A stretch of 64,000 bases of DNA. Origin: Laguncularia racemosa. Lineage: Eukaryota > Streptophyta > Magnoliopsida > Myrtales > Combretaceae. The stretch is taken from positions 1,116,001 through 1,180,000 of the forward strand of contig JBBMOL010000021.1 in assembly GCA_037954665.1 (NCBI GenBank), read 5' to 3'. Numbering within the stretch: position 1 is the stretch's first letter; every line of letters begins with the position of its first letter. The position numbers and the translations under genes were made by a program. This document shows, one piece after another, positions 56,424 to 64,000 of the stretch. The notes below the pieces were generated by a model that did no database searches, was not told where the DNA came from, and worked only from the letters and a program-made list of their open reading frames with translations.

Positions 56424-59400
56424 ATGAAATCCAAACCCCTGACCTCAAAAACCCTCCTCTTTCTCTCTCTAAGGTTCCAGAATCCGTCTTCTTCTTCCTC
56501 TTCATTCCTTCCAATTTCCCATTTCTCAACTTATCCTCCTTCTTCTTCTTCCCCATCATCCTCTTCCTATTCACGCAGGCACGAGGAGGAGCGCAACGTT
56601 CGGGTTTCAGTATGGTGGGATTTTGAGAACTGCAGTGTACCTGCTGGGGTTAATGTCTTTAAAGTGGGTCAGCTGATTACATCAGCTGTTAGGACTAATG
56701 GCATTAAGGGTCCTGTTAATATTACAGCTTTTGGAGATGTTTTGCAGCTTTCCAGAGCTACCCAAGAGGCAATTTCGGCTACCGGGATCAATATCATTCA
56801 CATTCCTAGGGGTATGTCTGTCCATTTTAATTTGTGTTCTCAATTATGTGTAATTTTGGTTTGGTTAATTTGGTTATGGCTATGCTTGGATTAATCGAGA
56901 TGATTGTTTCTTATGATGTTGAAGAATTCGCGAGTTTATATGTAACTATGTATTCATACGTGCCGTTAACAAGTGTCCTGGAAATTTTTAAATTTACTTA
57001 ATAAAGAAAATTTCAACTTGCAAGATTGAGTACTTATGCACGTACATAAAAGGTTTAAAAAGTTCCTTTTTCTAGGGGATCAACTAGGCTCTGGGCCATT
57101 GTGTGTGCATCACATGTGAATGAGCTGAATGTATGTATGCTCTTATTAGTAGGTTTAGAGTTCAATCCTTAGTAGCAACTTATTTATATTAAAAAAGAAC
57201 GGAGTTCCTGGTTTTGTGGTTATTGAGTTCCTGAGAATTAGCTGATGTAGTAAGCTGCTAGAAAGATATTTCAATTTTCATATTAATTTGTCATCTTTTT
57301 TTTTGGTTGAAGATCTTGTGCATTCTTTTGATGATAAATATGGATGAAGTTTCTCCATAATGGTGTTAGCATCCGTGTCACCACTAGCCATATGTTACTT
57401 CATAAGGAAAAATATTTGATGGTGTCAGCACACCTTGTGATTAGAAAAGCCCCTCAGGTGTAGGTGGGTTGGGTGTGGTTCCAAGATAGAAATAACATTT
57501 GGGGGGAAGGGACAGTCTATATGATAAATACAGGTTTTTGTTGACTATAGAAACAAAGGTAAAAGCACTGTTGTTAAAGTTTAAGTAATTCTTGCATCAT
57601 TTGATGAAATTATTTATCTTTGAAGTTAAATATGGGTGCTGTTTTATTTGTTAATCCAGTTTGCCACCTTTTCATCAAAATTCAGGTGGAAAAAACAGTG
57701 CTGACAGGTCTCTCCTTGTTGATCTTATGTTCTGGGTATCTCAGAACCCTCCACCTGCACATTTGTTTCTAATATCTGGTGATAGAGACTTTGCAAGTAC
57801 CTTACATCGCTTGAGAATGAACAATTATAATATATTGCTTGCAAGTCCAGAGTCTGCTCCTGGTGTGCTCTGCAGTGCTGCTAGCATCATATGGGATTGG
57901 GCATCTTTAGCTAAAGGGCAATGTCTCAGTGGAAAGCATTATAACCATCCCCCTGATGGTCCATATGGTTCATGGTATGGTCATTATAAAGTTCCTCTCA
58001 AAGACCCATTCGCAGCAGGTATTGAGCAACTGGCAACTGCTAAAGCAGAGCATACTGCTGAAGCCAATTCAGAGTGTACGCCCCGCCCTGTTCCAGATGC
58101 AGTTGTAAAACAAATTCGAAATATATTGAGCTCCTATCCCGATGGAATCTCGATAACAGGTCTTCGTGCAGAGCTGGGGAGAAGTAATTTTTTAGATAAA
58201 GATTTCTTTGGGCACAAAAAATTTACTCGCTTGCTTTTATCTCTGCCACATGTATTGAAACTTCAAAGTGGAGGTGATGGGCAGTATATGGTACGAGAAG
58301 CCAAAAGAAGACCTGCTGAACCAATGGGAGCTAATGCAGGGATGGAGACAGAGTCAGATAACAGAGAGCTGCAGGATGTTGATGAGTTGAAGGTAGATAG
58401 GGTAGGCACGCGTGCTGTTGGAAATCCACCTGAGAAATCTGCAACTTCTTCATTGCAAGAGTCAAATGTACATGTGGATTCAGAAAATATAAAAGAGCGT
58501 GCTGGCATGAGCCAGAATATGGAAAAACATCCAAAAGTCATTCCTGACAAGGACACAGAACTTGATGCTTCTGTAAGGACAGAGGGTCCTCTGTCTCCAC
58601 CTGCACGACAAGATTCTCATCCAGATGTAGGTTTTCTTAGAAGGTTTTGGACAAGATTGTTTGGTGCTAGGAACAAAAATTTGGATAAAAAAGTTGATGA
58701 TTCTGCCAGCTGCACTTCTGGGGATGTCCCGAGTGGTTTGAAGGATCATGCTACTGAAAAGTCCAATAAAACTGCAGACCATACAGAAAAGAAAAAGGTC
58801 AAGGAAGAAACAAAATTCTCAACAGTTGAGAATGCTGATTTACTTCATTCAGGAAAATTATCTTCATCAGCTGAAAAATCCGTTCTGAAAGAAGAGGTAA
58901 CTGATGTTTCTGCAAGAGATGGTGAAAAATCTAGCAGTGGCCCTGGATTTCTCAATAGGGTTGCAAGTTGGTTCAAATTTAGGAGCAGCACAACTGAAAA
59001 CCAAGATTCATTGATTGATGTATCATCACAAGTACAGGAGAAAGCAAGTGACCACTCCACAAGAGGTGGCATGTTTTCTGATAAAAACTTCTGGGATGAA
59101 ATCAAATCATTTCTGTACTTACCTAGAGGATCAGAAATCATCAGCCAGTCAAGGACCAGGTCAGTTCACCATCTTTTCTTCAGTTGTTTGCCGCTTGCAT
59201 TGTAAATCCTCTCAGGTGCTTGCTTGATTACTGATTTGTTCATTGATATTCCTGGTGTAATGCTTGAAAGAGAATGTGTAAGCTTATACTCTGAGTTGAA
59301 ATTTTAATGTAAATAATGCATGTGTGAGTTATTCAACCTGTGGACATTTTTCCTTATACTTGAATGCATTCATTTATTTACTTTTTGTGGTGATCTTTAT

Positions 59401-61656
59401 CACCATATAATAAATTTCCTTCTTGGTTTGTAGATGTTGTCACTGTTATATTCCACTCCAAGAGACTTAGAAGCTTAGAAAGTATATTTGCTGCCATCCC
59501 CCTTTTTTTTCATCACCTTTTTAGCCCTTTTATGTACCTGGTTTTGAACAATATGGATGCTGAGTTTGATTACACTCTTTGCTAAATTGTGACTCAGTTT
59601 GAGTTCGTTTCCTCTGACTTTTCCTTTTCTTTTTCTCCTCTCTGTTAATGCCTTATTGAGCGTACATCAGGTAAACGATCTTATCATACCATCACTTTTT
59701 CATTAGTGTCAAGCACATGTTTATTTTCTCTGTTTGGAAGAACAAGAATTTATAGTTAGCTTGGAAAAGAAAAATTCCCACTAGATAGGCCCTTCCTTCA
59801 GTATTGGTAAATAACGAAATACTATGTTTGGTTTGATCTTCTCATATTTACATATCAAAATCCAAAGCAAAGGAGCCTTTCAGAAACTTGGATTCCACTT
59901 GTGTTTTCATGGACTAGAGACATCTAAAGTTTCTAAAAGTCTCTTAACCAGAAAGAAAGTTTCTAAAGGTCTCTTCTTTTTCAAGTTATTCCATGGAGGC
60001 ATCTTTCAGAAAGGTGTTTTCTCTGAAGGTTTATCATAAAATTTGATAGATTCTATAGGATAATGGGTTGGTCTTTAACATAACTGATATCTAATATTTA
60101 CATGGAAATATGGTTTTCCTGAGCACTTAATTTATTATTCTTTGATGAAGTCTAATGGTAATAATTTTAAATCTGTTTCTTCAAAGACATTTTAAACATC
60201 ACTCCACTATTTTTTGGACTTGTACCATGCTTGATTGTGCAACACTAAAAAAGCAAATCTACCTACCAAGTTACCTTTCTTGTCTAAAAATTTGCATTCT
60301 CATGCACAAACAGACATGGACTCACTAAGCATACAGAATGTTGATATGAATGTTCTCTGGCTGAGTGAATTGTCAGAGGTGTCCACAGCACTGTTGAAAT
60401 TAACTTAGAATCTGTTAGTGTGCTGAAGCTCCAAAAACTTATCCTTGGTGCTTCTGATTTCTTTCTGCACTTATGGCAGGGAAGAGATGGCACAAAATCT
60501 GTCAAAGGCTGGGCCTTCAGTATTAAAATCTATGAGTGAAACAGATCTGCTTCACCTTGTGGATCTTCTGATATCTGAAAACAAATTGTTGGAAGAGGAT
60601 CCTTCTCGAACTTTTCCCTTTAAGCGTACTAAGTCAGATTCTGACTATTCGAATGGGTTGAGCTCCATCTTTCTGTCTAAAACATTAGATGTGAAGAGCC
60701 TGCAGAGGCTACCGGAGCATGATGGAGAGAGGAAACATCAGAATATTCCTCATAGTGGAATGTCTCCATCTGTCTTGAATGAGAAACCCTTTGATAGGTC
60801 AAGGAGCCAGATTTTAGCCGATTGTCAGAAGCTTGCAGAAGATATTGTGAAACAGTTTCCTGAAGGATGTTATGTCCACTCTTTCAAGAAGCATTTCCTA
60901 GAACGGTACGGTTACCCTCTTGATTGTTCCAGCCTTGGTTACTTGAAAGTTGCACACCTTTTGCAGATAATGCCGGGTGTTAGACTAGTTAATTCTAAAA
61001 TCCTACCTGTCCATAGAACTTCAAGAATTTCTAGCTTTGAAGATGCTAGCAAAAGGAGTTTGAAACCGTCAATTTTCAGTTCTAACACTGACTTGCTAGA
61101 TTCAGCAAAGAAGGATGGTGATGGTGACTTTTTATGGGATGAGTTGGGGCCTGTTTCGAGTGCAGTTTCATCCAGAGAAGGATTCAAAGACTCAGTTAAT
61201 ACCATCACAAGTAAAAAGGGAAGGCCTGATAAAAGTCCCAATTATGAGGTTGCCCTTCTTGATGAGGAACTGTCAGAGTCAGGGGATGATAGCTCTGTAG
61301 ATGGTTTGGAAGTGAAAGAAAATTATGGTATGGTGAAAGAAGATAGCTCACTCCAACAGATCCTTGATTCCTGGTACCGCACTAGGGATGGTGATAACAG
61401 AGAAAATGCAGTGGATGGTATTGATGATTCTCCCTCTTCTAGAAGAAATGCAGTGGATGGTATTGATGATTCTCCCTCTTCTAGAAGAAAATTATGCTCG
61501 AAGATTGATGATTCTACTGCAGATTATGGGCGAAAACACAGATTTAAAAAGAATTATTCTTTCGTTTTAGACAATGCGGGCAATAATAACAAAGACGTGA
61601 TTGATGGCATTTTGGGTACCTTGAGAAAAACAAATAAATCAAGGATGCATAGTTAA
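56424..61656 (+). CDS. MNU1: NYN-LOTUS nuclease, MNU1-like (mitochondrial RNA 5' processing)
   Basis: Three exons (56424-56811, 57686-59159, 60480-61656) with GT..AG borders join in frame to 1012 residues. A serine- and arginine-bearing N-terminus (1-52) looks like a mitochondrial presequence. The NYN (PIN-like) nuclease domain spans about 58-201. Its acidic residues are in WWDFEN (D66), SADRSLLVD (D136, D142) and SGDRDF (D162, D164). LOTUS/OST-HTH domains, which bind RNA or protein, lie at about 264-333 and 731-799, joined by a long, charged and probably disordered linker. Arabidopsis MNU1 and MNU2, recalled from the literature, help shape mitochondrial transcript 5' ends. An exact 14-residue duplication lies at 930-957. 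No disabling change is seen. Splice sites are by eye and could differ slightly. Confidence 0.9.
61405..61488 (+). repeat. Exact 42-bp in-frame tandem duplication in the MNU1-like gene
   Basis: Units 61405-61446 and 61447-61488 are identical and encode NAVDGIDDSPSSRR twice in the C-terminal linker. Perfect identity suggests a recent event or a still-variable repeat. Confidence 0.95.
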
Positions 61657-62257
61657 AATCAGATGATGTCGGTATATTCAAATAAATGATGGTTTCTTCA
61701 ATTTTTTATTCCAAGACATTAGAGACTTAACATTTCATCACAAATGCCATATAAAGTGGCTGTATCTTGTTCCAAAAAGTGGTGTTTTCACGGTGCCAAG
61801 GGCAGAACCGGGATCTTCAGTTGAATGAAGAGCTGCCTTTCATCCTTGTTGACGAGTATAAGAGTGGGTATTCTCCTAATCGCTCCCTATACTACAAGAT
61901 CCCTAGGATCTGAGCCAAAAAGAGATATGATGGCTTTGATCCATTTTATTTCTACTTTTCTACTGACTACATATTTTTTGGCTGTAGAGGGGCTGAAAAT
62001 CCTTGTTTCAAGAATTCTTGATGCACCTGAGTAGGCATCTTTTTTTATTGCTTGATGAAGGAGCAACGGGCTCAGCCCCAAAGATTAGTTTCAGAAATAA
62101 TATGGCAGCTTTAAGGATTAGCTTTATGTCTATTAAAATCTCAAGTGCTACCAGATGAATCAAAGTTGTATGGTTTAGGAAGATTTTTTTCTCAACCGGT
62201 AGACAAATGTAAGGATTACTGGGAAACTATAAGTTGCCGATTTTGCATTCTATTGTA

Positions 62258-62263
62258 AATAAA
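62258..62263 (+). terminator. Likely polyadenylation signal of the MNU1-like gene
   Basis: AATAAA lies about 600 bp after the stop codon, giving a 3' untranslated region of plausible length. Transcript data would be needed to place the real end. Confidence 0.45.
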
Positions 62264-62279
62264 GCTTAATTTTCCAATA

Positions 62280-64000
62280 TCAACTAGCTGAAAAACCAGT
62301 ATTTATTTTCTTTCTTTTATCAGTTATGCTAGTTGTTTTGTACTCCGTTCGCTTCTTTCTTGCGTTATTCTCCTTTTCTGTAATATGGTATCATGTATGA
62401 AGAATCTTTTAATGTATGTCACATTTATTTGTTTATTAATTGTTCGCATTTATACATGATTGCATGGGATGAGGCACGGTTTGAAATACTGAACGGGGTC
62501 AAAAGGAAGAGAACAGTACTATTTCTCTTTACATGTACGTATATACTTAAAATAAATTGATATAACTTTTAATGGTTGTTAATTTCTCTTTGTGATTTTA
62601 CCGTCAGCAGCTCATTCTACTGTCACCAACTACTAAAAGTATAGGAGTGCTGGGCTCTTAGCAAGAGTTTGATGGGTTTACTCTTATAAATTGTCCATGA
62701 AACAATGATGAGCATGTAGCCACAATTGTTCTACTATATAAGATCACTAGTTAAAAAAATATGTGGAGATGATTGTGTGTATGAATCCATCATTTGTGGC
62801 AAGTGTTCACCTCTCATCCTGTTGCAAATTTCACAGTTTTGAGCTAAGAAATTATTTAAATCTAATAATACTATTCTTTATGTGTAATCATTGTATCTGG
62901 TGTCTATGAAAATAAATAATTGGCAATCTAAGCAATCCAGTGAGGGAATGCGGCATAGAATGCTAATTAAAACTTGGCTAAGTGTTTTACATTGTAATAA
63001 CTAGCTCTAGAATACAAGAAATCCATTCAAATAATGCAATTTTTTTTTAATAATCATGAAACAAGGCACATTCTGGGTTCGTATCTTCATCACCAATTTC
63101 GGAAATAACTTTTTTAGATATCCTATTTTACAATTATTTAAAACAAAATACATTATTTGAGTGGATTTCCCTCTAGAATACACTAATGCCATCAGTTGGT
63201 ACTGTTTCAAGAGTGAAGTGAAAGTAAGCTGCATAAAGTCTACAGAATGTATGCACTTGGTTTGAGTAAAGCGGGCTTCATTAACTTCATTTAAATGAAG
63301 TATGTTTCCTGCATCCTATGATGGGCATTTTATTTGGACAAAGTTCTTTCGACAATTGGTGAAATAAATAAGAGTTACACTTCATTCCAATAAAGTTGAT
63401 CTCGATGGAATGAAAGTATTGTTTGCAAAACAATGGAGCTTTTTGAAAAGCTACTTCTTTTAGACAGACCGAGCCATTGAATTGCTGTGTTTGAATAAGT
63501 AGATACTCCTGTTAGTAGTGTATGTGTTTGTTTAACTTGAAATAGTGTGTTAGAATCTAACTAACGTAATGGTCGTCTTAATTTGAATCATATGTCAGTG
63601 ATTCAAGCTGTAAAGATGGCTTTTGAACATTATGATTTTTTCTTAGAAATTTCACATATTTTATGAGTTAAAAACTCAATTACTTTTTATCTGCAAAACT
63701 CTCCTTTTTCATTCTAAAAAGTCTTTGGAAATAATCCTTCTATATTTTAAGTATGGTTTAGAAGATTTGAGATTGTGATTCAATTCCTCTAAAAAAACAA
63801 TTATATCTAAGGAGTACCACTACTACATTTCTTTAACAAACTCAATTTAGAAGGCATAAATCTCTTTTGAGGACTTGAACCCTATACTCAAATTTTTGTT
63901 TTGTATGTTATCTTTTCTAATGAGAAATCAATTAAATGCATTGCTTGGTGTTAAATTAGGGTTTTTGGACATTTCAATTAGATGTCAAAGTTATCGAATC
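62280..64000. other. Gene-free downstream DNA
   Basis: No further gene, transposon protein or RNA gene is recognised between the likely end of the MNU1-like transcript and the window edge. Confidence 0.5.

Noticed and set aside
56353..56574. Minus-strand basic open frame opposite the MNU1-like gene
   Set aside because: It is antisense to the serine-rich N-terminus and comes from CT-rich composition.
58263..59141. Several minus-strand open frames in exon 2 of the MNU1-like gene
   Set aside because: They are shadows of the long, well-supported plus-strand exon.

Overview
This window is nuclear DNA of a flowering plant, very probably a eudicot. It is AT-rich, carries spliced genes with GT..AG introns, and is dominated by plant-type LTR retrotransposons and DNA transposons. 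Only two ordinary host genes are visible. A WAT1-related (MtN21/EamA) membrane transporter lies on the minus strand at 17016-22487. A NYN-LOTUS nuclease resembling Arabidopsis MNU1 lies on the plus strand at 56424-61656. They are head-to-head, with about 34 kb between their start codons, and most of that gap is transposon. From memory, their closest Arabidopsis relatives are the adjacent loci At5g64700 and At5g64710, so this looks like an old neighbour pair pushed apart by transposons.

Region by region: 1-3600 has no recognisable gene, only a lone primer-binding-like site at 2605. 3601-9189 is a minus-strand Ty3/gypsy element with 0.92-kb LTRs. It has lost the RT palm and RNase H, and one LTR carries a nested 358-bp Tourist-like MITE. 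9190-11111 is gene-free and contains a purine-rich degenerate repeat. 11117-16034 is a Ty1/copia insertion with three LTRs (one truncated) inside a single GTGTG target duplication. 16040-23479 holds the WAT1-related gene, whose fourth intron contains a hAT-like MITE. 23485-29066 is a CRM-like chromovirus (plus strand, target duplication ATTGA), the best preserved element. 29072-34282 has nothing recognisable. 34288-43110 is a minus-strand Tekay/Del-like chromovirus with about 2-kb LTRs, a chromodomain, and target duplication CCTAA. 44680-56189 is interpreted as one Mutator-like element (MULE) carrying two convergent genes: a plant mobile domain (PMD) gene on plus and a MULE transposase on minus. 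A complete 4.3-kb hAT element (50836-55143) has inserted into the transposase reading frame. The MULE ends only about 235 bp upstream of the MNU1-like start codon. 62280-64000 has no further gene.

All transposon genes seen are broken by stops or frameshifts. Many stops fit C-to-T (or G-to-A) change, as expected from methylated, silenced copies. Decay of LTR pairs and target duplications suggests the gypsy element at 3601 is oldest and the CRM-like element youngest. All reading was by eye. Family names come from recognised motifs, and no database search was possible.
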